The notes: generated by a model not told the origin, from the sequence alone. DNA of 64,000 nucleotides from Sphingomonas sp. PP-CE-3A-406 (GCF_003688625.1 NZ_RCWY01000002.1:310001-374000), one strand, 5' to 3'. Shown: positions 36,028 through 44,626, counted from the first letter of the stretch. Translations and numbers: made by a program.

Positions 36028-36639
36028 GTGACCAAGCCCCCCCTATCCCCCGGCCTCCGCATGGCGGTCGACTACGGCCCGCTTGCGGTCTTCTTCGCGG
36101 TGAACTTTCTCACCCCCGGCCTGCCGATCGTCCGCGTCGTCGCCGCGACCACCGCGTTCATCATCGCGACGATCGCCGCGATGATCGTGTCGAAGGTCAA
36201 GGCGGGCCATATCTCGCCGATGCTGTGGCTGTCGGGTGCGCTGATCGTCGTGTTCGGCGGGCTGACGATCTATTTCCACGACCAGCGCTTCATCCAGATG
36301 AAGCCGACGATCATCTACGCCATGTTCGCGGCGATCCTGACGTTCGGTCTCGTTACCGGTCGCCCGCTGCTCCAGTCGCTGCTCGCAACCGCTTACCCCG
36401 GTCTGTCCGCCGATGGCTGGCGCAAGCTGACGCGCAACTGGGCGGTATTCTTCGTGTTCATGGCGGTGCTGAACGAAGCGGTGTGGCGCAACACGACCTG
36501 GGATTTCTGGGTAGGCTTCAAGCTCTGGGGCGCGATCCCGCTGACGCTGCTCTTCGCGTTCGCCAACATTCCGATGCTGCTGAAGCACGGATTGCAAACG
36601 GGCGACAAAGCCGTGACCGACCTGCCGCCCGAAGGGTAA
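36028..36639 (+). CDS. Septation protein A (YciB/IspZ family)
   Basis: A 203-residue inner-membrane protein with five or six helices. The family marks are AVDYGPLAVFFAVNFL near the N-terminus, SKVKAGHISPMLWLSGALIVVFGGLTIYFHD-type central region with conserved HD, and the C-terminal RNWAVFFVFMAVLNEAVWRN and FWVGFKLWG segments. YciB-type proteins influence envelope synthesis and septation. GTG 36028 is used because the conserved region starts soon after; ATG 36061 would also keep the first helix. It follows ftsY, the normal sphingomonad order. Confidence 0.9.
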   Translation: MTKPPLSPGLRMAVDYGPLAVFFAVNFLTPGLPIVRVVAATTAFIIATIAAMIVSKVKAGHISPMLWLSGALIVVFGGLTIYFHDQRFIQMKPTIIYAMFAAILTFGLVTGRPLLQSLLATAYPGLSADGWRKLTRNWAVFFVFMAVLNEAVWRNTTWDFWVGFKLWGAIPLTLLFAFANIPMLLKHGLQTGDKAVTDLPPEG

Positions 36640-36644
36640 CTTTC

Positions 36645-36701
36645 TTGTTCTCCCGCGAAGGCGGGAGTCCAGACTGGGCCCCCGCCTCCGCGGGGGAACA
36701 A
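36645..36701. repeat. Dispersed palindrome, family C (57-bp copy)
   Basis: TTGTTCTCCCGCGAAGGCGG...CCAGACTGG...CCCGCCTCCGCGGGGGAACA then A. Same length and ends as the copy inside the ligase gene at 48265. It separates two convergent genes. Confidence 0.85.
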
Positions 36702-36713
36702 TCTTAGCTTGGT

Positions 36714-37328
36714 TCAGCCCGCGACCTTCGCGTAGCGCTCGCCGACGACGTCCCAGTTCACGATGTCCCACCACGCCTTCAGATAGCCCGGACGATCGTT
36801 CTTGTACGTCAGGTAATAGGCGTGCTCCCACACGTCGTTACCGAGCAGCGGCGTGCCGGGCTCCTTGGCGTCGTCCATCAGCGGGTTGTCCTGGTTCGGC
36901 GTGCTCGTGACCTTCAGCTTGCCGCTCGCATCCGCGATCAGCCACGCCCAGCCCGAGCCGAACTGCCCCGCACCCTTGGTGTTGAACTCTTCCTTCAGCT
37001 TGTCGAGGCTGCCGAAGTCACGATCGATCGCCTCGGCGAGCTTGCCCGACGGTGCCTGGCCGTTCTTGGCCGCCATCGTCTTCCAGAAGAAGTCGTGGTT
37101 CCAGAAACCGCCGCCATTGTTGCGGACCAGCGGCGGCTGCGACGAGATCATGCCGAGGATGTCCTCGATCGACTTGCCCGCCAACGCGGAATCCTTCTCG
37201 ACGCCTTCGTTCAGCTTCGCCGTGTACGCCGCGTGATGCTTGTCGTGATGAAACTTCATCGTTTCCTGGTCGATCACCGGCTCAAGCGCGTCATAGGCAT
37301 ACGGCAGCGGTGGGAGTTCGAAAGCCAT
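36714..37328 (-). CDS. sodB: Superoxide dismutase, Fe/Mn family
   Basis: A 204-residue cytoplasmic SOD. Metal ligands are visible: His27 (KFHHDKHH), His78 (GGFWNHDFFW), Asp165 and His169 (DVWEHAYYL). The sequence AYDALEPVIDQETM at the start is that of the FeSOD type; GQFGSGWAWL and the Gln/His neighbourhood also point to iron, though Fe versus Mn cannot be settled by eye. It converts superoxide to peroxide and oxygen. It is monocistronic, convergent with the septation gene, and has an EcfG-like site upstream. Confidence 0.95.
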   Translation of the reverse strand: MAFELPPLPYAYDALEPVIDQETMKFHHDKHHAAYTAKLNEGVEKDSALAGKSIEDILGMISSQPPLVRNNGGGFWNHDFFWKTMAAKNGQAPSGKLAEAIDRDFGSLDKLKEEFNTKGAGQFGSGWAWLIADASGKLKVTSTPNQDNPLMDDAKEPGTPLLGNDVWEHAYYLTYKNDRPGYLKAWWDIVNWDVVGERYAKVAG

Positions 37329-37358
37329 GGGGGTTCTCCTTTATGGGGTCGGACGCTC

Positions 37359-37383
37359 AACGTCCGCACGTCGCAAATGGTCC
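37359..37383 (-). promoter_or_regulatory. EcfG-like promoter upstream of sodB (one mismatch)
   Basis: Read leftward: GGACC (37383-37379), 16 bases, CGTT (37362-37359), one base off GGAAC-N16-CGTT. It ends 30 bases before the sodB ATG. Confidence 0.35.
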
Positions 37384-37446
37384 CGCAAAAGTCGTTGCGC
37401 AAGCGTATCCAGCGGCCGAAACGCCGCGACCCGACAGCATCATCGG

Positions 37447-38244
37447 TCAGGCGGCGGTCTTGCCGTATTCCTGCCGGGTGACCGGATGGCTGGACGAGAG
37501 ACCGCCGTCGACCGCGATCGCCTGGCCGTTGACGTAGCTGGCATCGTCGGAGGCGAGGAACAGCGCGACCTTGGCGAGTTCCTCGGGCTGCGCGCCGCGG
37601 TGAAGCGGGTTGAGGCGGCCGACGCGGTCCATTTTGTTCGCCTCGCGCGCGTAATCGAACACGGGCTTGGTCATGCCGGTCTCGGTCAGCCCCGGACAGA
37701 TCGCGTTGACGCGCACGTTCGAGCCGGTGAGTTGTTGCGCCGAGACGGCGGCTAGGTTGATGACGCCGGCCTTCGACGCGGAATAGGCGGGCGAGCCGGC
37801 GCCGGAGCGGATGCCGGCGACGCTGGCGGTGAGGACGATGGCGCCCTTCCCGCGTTCGGCGATGCGCGGTGCGGCGTGCTTGATCGCGAGGAAGGGGCCG
37901 ATCAGGTTCACGCGCAACACTTCGGTGATGAGCGCGACGTCGGTGTCGAACAGGTTCGCCATGCCGCCCGAAATGCCCGCGTTGGCGAACATCACGTCGA
38001 GCCCGCCGAAGCTGTCGCACGCGAGCGCGATCGTGCGGATCACGTCGTCTTCGAGCCCGGCGTCGATGCGGATCGCCTTCGCCGTGCCGCCAGCCTGCGT
38101 GATCAGGTGTGCGGTCTCGTCCGCGCCCTCGGTCTTGTCGGCGACGACGACCCTGCCCCCTTCGCTCGCGAACAGGAGCGCGGCGGCGCGGCCTATGCCG
38201 GAGCCTGCGCCGGTGACGATGATCGATTTGTCGGTAAAGCGCAT
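37447..38244 (-). CDS. Short-chain dehydrogenase/reductase (SDR), first copy
   Basis: A 265-residue classical SDR. TGAGSGIG (11-18) binds the dinucleotide, VADKTEG follows the second strand (Asp favours NAD), NAGISGG is the NNAG-like motif, and the triad is Ser in ASVAG, Tyr/Lys in YSASK. The C-terminus VNGQAIAVDGG is typical. The substrate is unknown. It is last in a minus-strand run with another SDR, a kinase-like protein, an alcohol dehydrogenase and an acyl-CoA dehydrogenase, which suggests oxidation or reduction of a hydroxyacyl-CoA intermediate. Confidence 0.9.
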   Translation of the reverse strand: MRFTDKSIIVTGAGSGIGRAAALLFASEGGRVVVADKTEGADETAHLITQAGGTAKAIRIDAGLEDDVIRTIALACDSFGGLDVMFANAGISGGMANLFDTDVALITEVLRVNLIGPFLAIKHAAPRIAERGKGAIVLTASVAGIRSGAGSPAYSASKAGVINLAAVSAQQLTGSNVRVNAICPGLTETGMTKPVFDYAREANKMDRVGRLNPLHRGAQPEELAKVALFLASDDASYVNGQAIAVDGGLSSSHPVTRQEYGKTAA

Positions 38245-38259
38245 CGCATGGTCCTTCGG

Positions 38260-39024
38260 TTAGATCGTGACGCCGCCGTCGATGACCATCGTCTGGCCGG
38301 TCATGAAATTGCTTGCCGACGACGCCAGGAAGACGACCGCGCCCGCGATCTCTTCCGGCTCACCGATCCGGCGGAGCGGCACGCTGGTGTTCGCTGCCTC
38401 GATCCGCTGCGGGTCTTCCCACAAGGCTCGTGCGAAGTCGGTCTTGATCAAGCCCGGCGCGATACAGTTCACGCGGACGTTGGACGGGCCGAACTCGACG
38501 GCGAGGTTGCGCGCGAGTTGCATGTCGGCGGCCTTGCTGATGCAATAGGCGCCGATAACAGGTGAGCCGCGCAGGCCGCCGATCGAGGATATTATGATGA
38601 TGCTGCCGCTGCGGCGCTCAAGCATCTCGGGCGCGACCATCTGGATCAGCCAGTGATTGGAGACGATGTTGTTGTCGAGGATCTTGCGGAACTGGTCGTC
38701 GGCAATGCCGGCTTGTGGGCCGTAATAAGGGTTCGAGGCGGCGTTGCAGACGAGAATGTCGATCCGGCCGAACTGGGCGCGGGTCTGGTCGACGAGGTGC
38801 TGGAGGCCGGCCTTGTCGGAGATGTTGGCGGCGACCGCGATCGCGGTGCCGTCGCCATGCCTGGCGTTGAGTTCGGCGGCGACCGTGTCGCAAGCGTCCT
38901 GCTTGCGGCTGGATATCACGATCTTCGCGCCGTGTTCTGCTAAATCCCGCGCGGAGGCGAGGCCGATTCCGCGCGACGATCCCGTAACGATAGCGACCAT
39001 GCCGGTCAGGTCGAATTGCGACAT
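38260..39024 (-). CDS. Short-chain dehydrogenase/reductase (SDR), second copy
   Basis: A 254-residue SDR, TGSSRGIG at the dinucleotide site, SSRKQD after beta-2 (favouring NADPH), NAASNPYYG in place of NNAG, and Tyr/Lys in YCISK. Asn-Pro-Tyr-Tyr after the NAA motif is seen in SDRs of the DHRS4/dicarbonyl reductase type. It lies 15 bases from the next SDR, so they are co-transcribed. Its ribosome site (GGGGAGAAG) is contributed by the left arm of the family F palindrome at 39031. It probably works on the same pathway as its neighbours. Confidence 0.9.
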   Translation of the reverse strand: MSQFDLTGMVAIVTGSSRGIGLASARDLAEHGAKIVISSRKQDACDTVAAELNARHGDGTAIAVAANISDKAGLQHLVDQTRAQFGRIDILVCNAASNPYYGPQAGIADDQFRKILDNNIVSNHWLIQMVAPEMLERRSGSIIIISSIGGLRGSPVIGAYCISKAADMQLARNLAVEFGPSNVRVNCIAPGLIKTDFARALWEDPQRIEAANTSVPLRRIGEPEEIAGAVVFLASSASNFMTGQTMVIDGGVTI

Positions 39025-39030
39025 TCTTGC

Positions 39031-39143
39031 TTCTCCCCTTCCGCTTGCGGGAGGGGTCGGGGGAGGGCCCGATCTTTCCGCAACGTTTCAAACCGGAGCT
39101 AGGTCAGCCTCTCCCCTAACCCCTCCCGCAAGCGCGAGAGGAA
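39031..39143. repeat. Family F palindrome pair without a gene
   Basis: Left arm 39031-39068 (CCGCTTGCGGGAGGGGTCGG...GGGAGGGC) and right arm 39107-39143 (CTCCCCTAACCCCTCCCGCA...) match the arms that flank the DUF559 gene, but here only about 38 bases lie between them. It fills the space between the kinase stop and the SDR start exactly. Confidence 0.8.
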
Positions 39144-40208
39144 TCAGGCCCCCGCCTTCACCGCCAACCCCCAGGCTGCGTCCGCCAGACCGTGGATCTT
39201 CGCCACCGTCTTCTCCGCCTGCGCACTCGACGCAGTGCCGTCGATGATGCGCTTCTTGATGCCCTGGACGATGCCGGTCAGGCGGAAGAGGTTGTAGGCG
39301 AAATACCAGTTGAGATCGGGGACGCCATCACGGCCGGTGGCGGCGCAATAGCGGTCTACAACCTGCTCGATCGTCGGAATGCCCGTCTCCGGCCCGGTCA
39401 TGCCGAGCACGCCCGAGCGCCCTTCGGGTTCGGTCACCCAGCTCATCAGCAGATACGAGAAGTCCGCCAGCGGATCGCCCAGCGTCGACAATTCCCAGTC
39501 GAGCACCGCGATGACCTTGGGCTCCGACGGCGCGAAGATCATGTTGTCGATGCGGTAGTCGCCGTGGACGATCGATGTCCGGGTCTGCTCGGGCAGCGTC
39601 CGCGGCAGCCACTCGATCAGGCGTTCGACCGACTCCATATGCTCGGTCTCGGCGGCGCGATATTGCTTGGTCCAGCGGCCGACCTGGCGCTCGAAATAAT
39701 TGCCGGGCTTGCCGTACTCGCCGAGCCCCGCCGCCGCGTAATCGGTGTTGTGGAGCGCGGCAAGCGTGTCGACCATCGCCTCGTAATGCACAGTGCGCTC
39801 GGGCGGAGTCGCGCCGGGCATCGCGCCGTCCCAGATCGTCCGGCCTTCGACCATCTCCATGACATAGAACGCCGAGCCGATGACCGCCGCGTCCTCGCAG
39901 AGGCCGTAGGGGCGCGGCACGGGAAAGCCGGTCGGATGCAGCCCGGCAATCACACGATATTCGCGGTCGACGGCGTGCGCGCTCGGCAGGATCGGGCCGA
40001 ACGGTTTCCGGCGCAGCACGTACGCGCGATCCGGCGTGTCGAGGCGGTAGGTCGGGTTCGACTGGCCGCCGGCGAACTTCGCGTAGCTCAGCGGGCCGGC
40101 ATAGCCGGGCACGTTGGCGGTCATCCACGCGCCAAGCGTGTCGAGGTCGAGGCGGTCCTTGTCGCCGACCGCGATCGTGCCGACCATGCTGGTCGATGCG
40201 TCGCTCAC
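39144..40208 (-). CDS. APH-fold phosphotransferase, ACAD10/11 kinase-domain type
   Basis: A 354-residue protein with the aminoglycoside-phosphotransferase/choline-kinase fold. GGQSNPTYRLDTPDRAYVLRRKP (in parts, Lys68) is the ATP lobe, VHGDYRIDNMIF has the catalytic Asp217 and Asn222, and VLDWELSTLGDPLADF has the metal-binding Asp237. This version closely resembles the kinase domain of ACAD10/11, enzymes now linked to phosphorylation of 4-hydroxyacyl-CoA. GTG 40208 overlaps the alcohol dehydrogenase stop by four bases; ATG 40187 is the alternative. An acyl-CoA dehydrogenase of the matching subtype lies in the same operon, so the two may be the split form of ACAD11. Confidence 0.88.
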   Translation of the reverse strand: MSDASTSMVGTIAVGDKDRLDLDTLGAWMTANVPGYAGPLSYAKFAGGQSNPTYRLDTPDRAYVLRRKPFGPILPSAHAVDREYRVIAGLHPTGFPVPRPYGLCEDAAVIGSAFYVMEMVEGRTIWDGAMPGATPPERTVHYEAMVDTLAALHNTDYAAAGLGEYGKPGNYFERQVGRWTKQYRAAETEHMESVERLIEWLPRTLPEQTRTSIVHGDYRIDNMIFAPSEPKVIAVLDWELSTLGDPLADFSYLLMSWVTEPEGRSGVLGMTGPETGIPTIEQVVDRYCAATGRDGVPDLNWYFAYNLFRLTGIVQGIKKRIIDGTASSAQAEKTVAKIHGLADAAWGLAVKAGA

Positions 40209-41287
40209 GAGAAGGTGATCACGCTGCGAGTGGTGTCGCCGCGGCGGAGTTCGTCGAACGCGTCGTTGATGCGCTCCAGCGGCATCCGGTCGGCAATGAT
40301 CGTGTCGAGATCGAGCAACCCGCGCATGTAGAAATCGACCAGCCGCGGAATGTCGACCGGGAAGCGGTTCGAGCCCATGAAGCCGCCCTGCAGCCGTTTG
40401 CCCGAGAGCAGGTCCATCGCCGACAGCCCGACCTTCTCGCCGAGCGGCATCATCCCGAGGATCGTTGCGGTGCCCCCGCGGCGCAGGACCTTGACCGCGG
40501 TTGCAGCCGATTGCGCACGCCCGACCGCCTCGATCGCATGGTGCACGCCGCCCTTGGTGATCGCGACGACCTCGTCCGCGGCGGTGTCCGACAGTGCGTC
40601 GATGCTGTGCGTCGCGCCGAGCTTTTCGGCCATCGCACGCTTTTCGGGGACTGGATCGAGCGCGATGATTTTCCCCGCACCGGCGATCTTCGCCGCGTTG
40701 ACGGCCGCGAGCCCGATCCCGCCGCAGCCGACCACGCATACCGTCTCGCCCGGAGTCACGTCGGTAGTGTTGAACACCGCTCCCGCCCCCGTCGTAATCG
40801 CGCAGCCGAGCAGCGCGGCGCGGTCCATCGGCATGTCGCGGTCGATCGCGACGCAGGCGTGTTCGTGGACCAGCATCATTTCGGCGTAGGCGCTCAGGTT
40901 GAGCATATGCGCGATCGGCCGGTCGCCGAGCATGAGGCGGGGGGCCGCGCCCTTGGGACGGCGCACGCTGGCATCGATACATAGCGACATCCGCCCAGTG
41001 ACGCAGAACTCGCAATGACCACAGAACGCCGACAGGCACGTGACGACATGGTCGCCAACCTTCACGCCGCGTACTTCGTCGCCGACCGCCTCGACTACGC
41101 CGCAAGCCTCGTGCCCCGGAATGGTCGGCATCGCATGCGGATAGGCGCCGTCGACGAAATGCAGGTCGGACCGGCACACGCCGACCGCGACCGTGCGGAT
41201 CAGAACCTCGTGCGCCGTCGGCTTCGAGATGGTGACATCCTCGATGCTGAGCGGGGTGTTGGCTTCGAAAAGGACTGCGGCTTTCAT
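40205..41287 (-). CDS. Zinc-dependent alcohol dehydrogenase
   Basis: A 360-residue medium-chain dehydrogenase. Catalytic zinc ligands are Cys38 (GVCRSDLHF) and His59/Glu60 (PGHEACG). The structural zinc loop is complete (Cys89, 92, 95, 103). The cofactor site is VVGCGGIGLAAV, followed by ALDPV, where Asp favours NAD. AMPTIPGHEACGVVEAVG is typical of the class III/benzyl-alcohol-type branch. It overlaps the kinase-like gene by GTGA, so both are translated together. It probably oxidises a primary or secondary alcohol feeding the CoA pathway encoded around it. Confidence 0.92.
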   Translation of the reverse strand: MKAAVLFEANTPLSIEDVTISKPTAHEVLIRTVAVGVCRSDLHFVDGAYPHAMPTIPGHEACGVVEAVGDEVRGVKVGDHVVTCLSAFCGHCEFCVTGRMSLCIDASVRRPKGAAPRLMLGDRPIAHMLNLSAYAEMMLVHEHACVAIDRDMPMDRAALLGCAITTGAGAVFNTTDVTPGETVCVVGCGGIGLAAVNAAKIAGAGKIIALDPVPEKRAMAEKLGATHSIDALSDTAADEVVAITKGGVHHAIEAVGRAQSAATAVKVLRRGGTATILGMMPLGEKVGLSAMDLLSGKRLQGGFMGSNRFPVDIPRLVDFYMRGLLDLDTIIADRMPLERINDAFDELRRGDTTRSVITFS

Positions 41288-41311
41288 GGGTAGGTGCGCT
41301 CCGAAACAAGA

Positions 41312-41394
41312 CCGTCATCCTGACGAAATTCAGGACCCAGAGCCAAGAGCGTCACCCGTGTGGCTCTGGGTCCTGGGTCGAGCCCAGGATGACG
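41312..41394. repeat. Dispersed palindrome, family A (copy 5)
   Basis: CCGTCATCCTGACGAAATTC...CCCAGAGCCA mirrored by TGGCTCTGGGTCCTGGGTCG...CCCAGGATGACG. It separates the acyl-CoA dehydrogenase from the alcohol dehydrogenase inside a same-strand run. Confidence 0.85.
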
Positions 41395-41423
41395 AAGAAA
41401 GAAGGGCGAACGGGGGAATGGGT

Positions 41424-42707
41424 CTACCGGCTCACCCCGACATCCCCACTCGACACGCCACCCTTGCGGAAGTCGCCGTATTTCCCGAACTCGTTCCGCG
41501 CGATCGAGCGGTTGTGGACTTCGTCCGGACCATCCGCGAACCGCAGCGTCCGCATCGCCGCCCAGTCGTGCGCCAACCGGAAGTCGCCCGACACGCCGCC
41601 ACCGCCATGCGCCTGGATCGCATCGTCGAGGATGCGCAACGCCATGTTCGGCGCGGCGACCTTGATCATCGAGATCTCGATCTGCGCGGACTTGTTGCCC
41701 GCCTTGTCCATCATGTCCGCCGCCTTGAGGCAGAGCAGCCGGGTCATCTCGATGTCGATCCGCGCGGTCGCGATCCGCTCCTCCCAGACCGAGAAGTCCG
41801 CGATCCGCTTGCCGAACGCGACCCGGTCGAGCAGGCGGCGTGCCATGGCCTCGATCGCGGTCTCCGCGACACCGATGGTGCGCATGCAATGGTGGATACG
41901 CCCCGGCCCGAGCCGCCCCTGCGCGATCTCGAACCCGCGCCCCTCGCCGAGCAGCACGTTCTCGACCGGCACCCGGACGTTCTCCAGCACGACTTCGCCA
42001 TGCCCATGCGGCGCGTGGTCATAGCCATAGACGGAAAGCATCCGCTTGATCGTCACACCGGGCGTATCCATCGGCACGAGGATCTGGCTCTGTTGCTGGT
42101 GCCGCGAGCCCTCGAAGCTCGTCTTGCCCATCACGATCGCGATCTTGCAGCGCGGATCGCCGACGCCGCTCGACCACCATTTGGTCCCGTTGATGACGTA
42201 ATGATCGCCGTCCCTAACCATCGACGTCTCGATGTTGGTCGCGTCCGACGACGCCACCGCAGGCTCGGTCATCAGGAACGCCGAGCGGATCTCGCCGCGC
42301 ATCAACGGCCCGAGATACGCCTCCTTCTGCTCGCGCGTGCCATAGCGGTGAAACACCTCCATGTTGCCGGTATCGGGCGCCGAACAGTTGAAGCACTCGC
42401 TCGCCCAACCGACCTTGCCCATCTCCTCCGCGCATAACGCATATTCGAGATTGGTCAGTTGCGTGCCTTCGAATTCGAACGAATCGTCGACGTGGGTCTG
42501 GCCCGAATGCGGTGGCATGAAGAAATTCCACAAGCCCGCCGCCTTGGCCTTCTCCTTCATCTCCTCGATCACCGGAATCACCTTCCAGCGCTCGCCCTCA
42601 TGCGCCTGCTGGTCGTAATCGGCCTGTCGCGGGCGGATATTCTGGTCGATGAAATCCCGGACCCGATCCCGGAAATACGTCTCTCGTTCGCTAAAGCTGA
42701 AATCCAT
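41424..42707 (-). CDS. Acyl-CoA dehydrogenase, ACAD10/11-like
   Basis: A 427-residue FAD enzyme. [15 protein letters not shown] and [17 protein letters not shown] are the FAD/substrate motifs; the C-terminal region has [20 protein letters not shown] and [16 protein letters not shown], the latter matching the ACAD10/11 subgroup. The canonical catalytic Glu segment is replaced in that subgroup. ATG 42707 has GGAGA 8 bases upstream. In ACAD11-type chemistry the dehydrogenase handles a phosphorylated 4-hydroxyacyl-CoA; with the adjacent APH kinase that is a reasonable inference, not proof. It is divergent from the tandem TetR regulator and likely its target. Confidence 0.93.
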   Translation of the reverse strand: MDFSFSERETYFRDRVRDFIDQNIRPRQADYDQQAHEGERWKVIPVIEEMKEKAKAAGLWNFFMPPHSGQTHVDDSFEFEGTQLTNLEYALCAEEMGKVGWASECFNCSAPDTGNMEVFHRYGTREQKEAYLGPLMRGEIRSAFLMTEPAVASSDATNIETSMVRDGDHYVINGTKWWSSGVGDPRCKIAIVMGKTSFEGSRHQQQSQILVPMDTPGVTIKRMLSVYGYDHAPHGHGEVVLENVRVPVENVLLGEGRGFEIAQGRLGPGRIHHCMRTIGVAETAIEAMARRLLDRVAFGKRIADFSVWEERIATARIDIEMTRLLCLKAADMMDKAGNKSAQIEISMIKVAAPNMALRILDDAIQAHGGGGVSGDFRLAHDWAAMRTLRFADGPDEVHNRSIARNEFGKYGDFRKGGVSSGDVGVSR

Positions 42708-42750
42708 GCGGGCTCTCCAATCGTCATCGCTTTGAAGGCGAGGTAGACCA

Positions 42751-42766
42751 TACCGCACATTCGGTA
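42751..42766. promoter_or_regulatory. Candidate TetR operator, TACCG-N6-CGGTA
   Basis: A perfect inverted repeat TACCG (42751-42755), CACATT, CGGTA (42762-42766) in the 156-base gap between the divergent acyl-CoA dehydrogenase and the TetR gene. The position suits autoregulation and control of the catabolic run. The five-base arms could occur by chance. Confidence 0.4.
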
Positions 42767-42863
42767 AAGCGTGTGGAGGGCCCCGGAAAGCATGTTTTCA
42801 AGTCCGCCCTGAAACCGCCTAAAAAGCACTGTATCTTCAAATCGAAGCTGTTAGGGTGTTTCG

Positions 42864-44108
42864 ATGAAGGTTCCCGCAGAGGCCAGCGACGAGAGCGAAC
42901 AGGGCACCAAGCGCTTCCGTGCGAAGCGTGACGCGATCCTCGCCGCGGCGGCAGAAGCGATCAACGAGCAGAGTGCCAAGGGCATGACGTTCGCGGACGT
43001 CGCGCGGCGCGTCGGGCTCAACACGACGAGCGTTACCTATTATTTCAAGCGCAAGGAAGACCTCGCGGCGGCCGCATTCGAGAACACGCTCGAATCGCTG
43101 ATCGCGATGCTCGACGTCGCGGCGGAAGAAGCGACGCCGGAGGACCGTGTTCGGCGCTATCTCGCGCTCAACATGGACCGGCTCGGGCGGATTCAGCGCG
43201 GCGAGGAGAAGGCGTTCGCGGTCCTGTCGGATCTGCGCGCCACCGAGGAGCCGATGCGCGGCCGGCTGATGGCGGGCTGGCGCGAGGTGTTTCGCCGCAC
43301 CCGCCTGTTGTGGGGGCCGACTTCGTCGCGCGCGCAGACCGATCTCAACGGCGCACGCGCGCACGTGCTTCTGGAAAACACCTTCTGGCTGCCGATCTGG
43401 CTGACGCGGTACGAGCCTGACCAGTACGGCCGGGTCGAGGAACGGCTGATGGACGTGTTCGCACACGGCATCGCGGGCAAGGACGCCAAATGGTCCCCTA
43501 CCCTGCTCGATCTCAGCCATGACGAGGCGGAGCCGGGACGCGAGGCGTTCCTGCTCGCCGCGACGCGCCTGATCAACGAGCTCGGCTATCGCGGCGCATC
43601 GGTGCAGAAGATCGCGTCCGAGCTGAACGTCACCAAGGGCAGCTTCTACCACCATCTCGATGCGAAGGACGACCTCGTCATCGCGTGCTACCGGCGCAGC
43701 TTCGACACGATCGCCGATGCGCAGAGCCGCGGCGAGGCCGAGGGCGGGAGCTATTGGCACAAGCTGTCGAGCACCGTTGCGACGTTGCTCGACGTGCAGT
43801 TCGCCGAGCGCGGGCCGCTGCTGCGTACCACCGCCCTGAGCGGCCTGCCGGTCGGCGTGCGCAACGCGATGGTCGATCGCTCGAACGGCATCGCGCGTCG
43901 CTATGCCGGCATGATGATGGACGGGATCGGCGAAGGCTCGATCCGCGCGGTCGATGCGCTGATCGCGGCGCAGGCGTTGATGGCGCTCCAGAACGCCGCG
44001 TTCGACATGCGCAAATGGGCGTCGACGATGCCACGCGAGCGGGCGATCGCGATGTACGCCTCCACGCTTATGTTCGGGCTGTTCGACGACCGGATGGCGA
44101 AGGGCTGA
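42864..44108 (+). CDS. Tandem (double) TetR-family transcriptional regulator
   Basis: A 414-residue protein, twice the usual TetR length. It contains two helix-turn-helix domains: residues 42-67 (TFADVARRVGLNTTSVTYYF then KRKEDL) and 246-271 (SVQKIASELNVTKGSFYHHL then DAKDDL), each followed by its own ligand-domain-like helical region. So one chain has the make-up of a TetR dimer. It is divergent from the acyl-CoA dehydrogenase across a gap with an inverted repeat. Ligand is probably an acyl-CoA, by context only. A fusion caused by sequencing error is unlikely since the frame is continuous over 1.2 kb with normal codon use. Confidence 0.9.
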   Translation: MKVPAEASDESEQGTKRFRAKRDAILAAAAEAINEQSAKGMTFADVARRVGLNTTSVTYYFKRKEDLAAAAFENTLESLIAMLDVAAEEATPEDRVRRYLALNMDRLGRIQRGEEKAFAVLSDLRATEEPMRGRLMAGWREVFRRTRLLWGPTSSRAQTDLNGARAHVLLENTFWLPIWLTRYEPDQYGRVEERLMDVFAHGIAGKDAKWSPTLLDLSHDEAEPGREAFLLAATRLINELGYRGASVQKIASELNVTKGSFYHHLDAKDDLVIACYRRSFDTIADAQSRGEAEGGSYWHKLSSTVATLLDVQFAERGPLLRTTALSGLPVGVRNAMVDRSNGIARRYAGMMMDGIGEGSIRAVDALIAAQALMALQNAAFDMRKWASTMPRERAIAMYASTLMFGLFDDRMAKG

Positions 44109-44210
44109 TCCGCACGGCGTCACAGGCGCGGCGACAATCGCACTCGTAACGGTTTGGTTACGCGCCGTTAACGCCGAGCGGCCGATCCCGACACCTCCAC
44201 GGAGGGCGTC

Positions 44211-44615
44211 ATGCACACGATCACGACCGATCTCGACACCGGCATCATCGAGGTCGAGGCGTCCGGATTCTGGACGATCCCGCATGTCGAGGGCTTCCTC
44301 CGTGATCTGAACGGCGAGGCACGGCGCGTGCTGGCGACCGGCAAGCGTCACATGCTGCTGGGCAATTTCTCGCGGTCCGCGATCCAGCCCCAGGAGGTGG
44401 TGGCGATGCTCCAGCGCGTGGCTCTGACCATCCCGCTGAAATCGCGGAAAGTCGCCTTGTTCACCGACGGCAAGCTCGCGCGGCTGCAGGTGAAGCGGAT
44501 CGTCGCGGTGCGCGACGACATGGCGGTGTTCGATGACCGGACAAGCGCGATGACATGGCTGTTGGCGGATGCGTTGGCTCACCCTGCCGCGGCCGCCGCC
44601 TCCCCGCCGGCCTGA
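44211..44615 (+). CDS. STAS/SpoIIAA-like small protein
   Basis: A 134-residue soluble protein, MHTITTDLDTGIIEVEASGF at the start, then a helical HVEGFLRDLN, a strand MLLGNFS, and KVALFTDGKLARLQVKRI. This alternating pattern resembles the SpoIIAA/STAS-like fold (a beta strand, FW, helix, GK..HMLLGNFS), as in many uncharacterised alphaproteobacterial proteins. No catalytic residues can be named. GGAGGG lies before ATG 44211. The tail is Ala/Pro-rich. Its function and any link to the TetR gene are unknown. Confidence 0.7.
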   Translation: MHTITTDLDTGIIEVEASGFWTIPHVEGFLRDLNGEARRVLATGKRHMLLGNFSRSAIQPQEVVAMLQRVALTIPLKSRKVALFTDGKLARLQVKRIVAVRDDMAVFDDRTSAMTWLLADALAHPAAAAASPPA

Positions 44616-44626
44616 CGACGAGGCGG

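Noticed and set aside
42864..44108. Two TetR domains as a frameshift or assembly fusion of two genes
   Set aside because: One continuous frame with normal codon use, and no internal stop or ribosome site at the junction; a true tandem protein is more likely.
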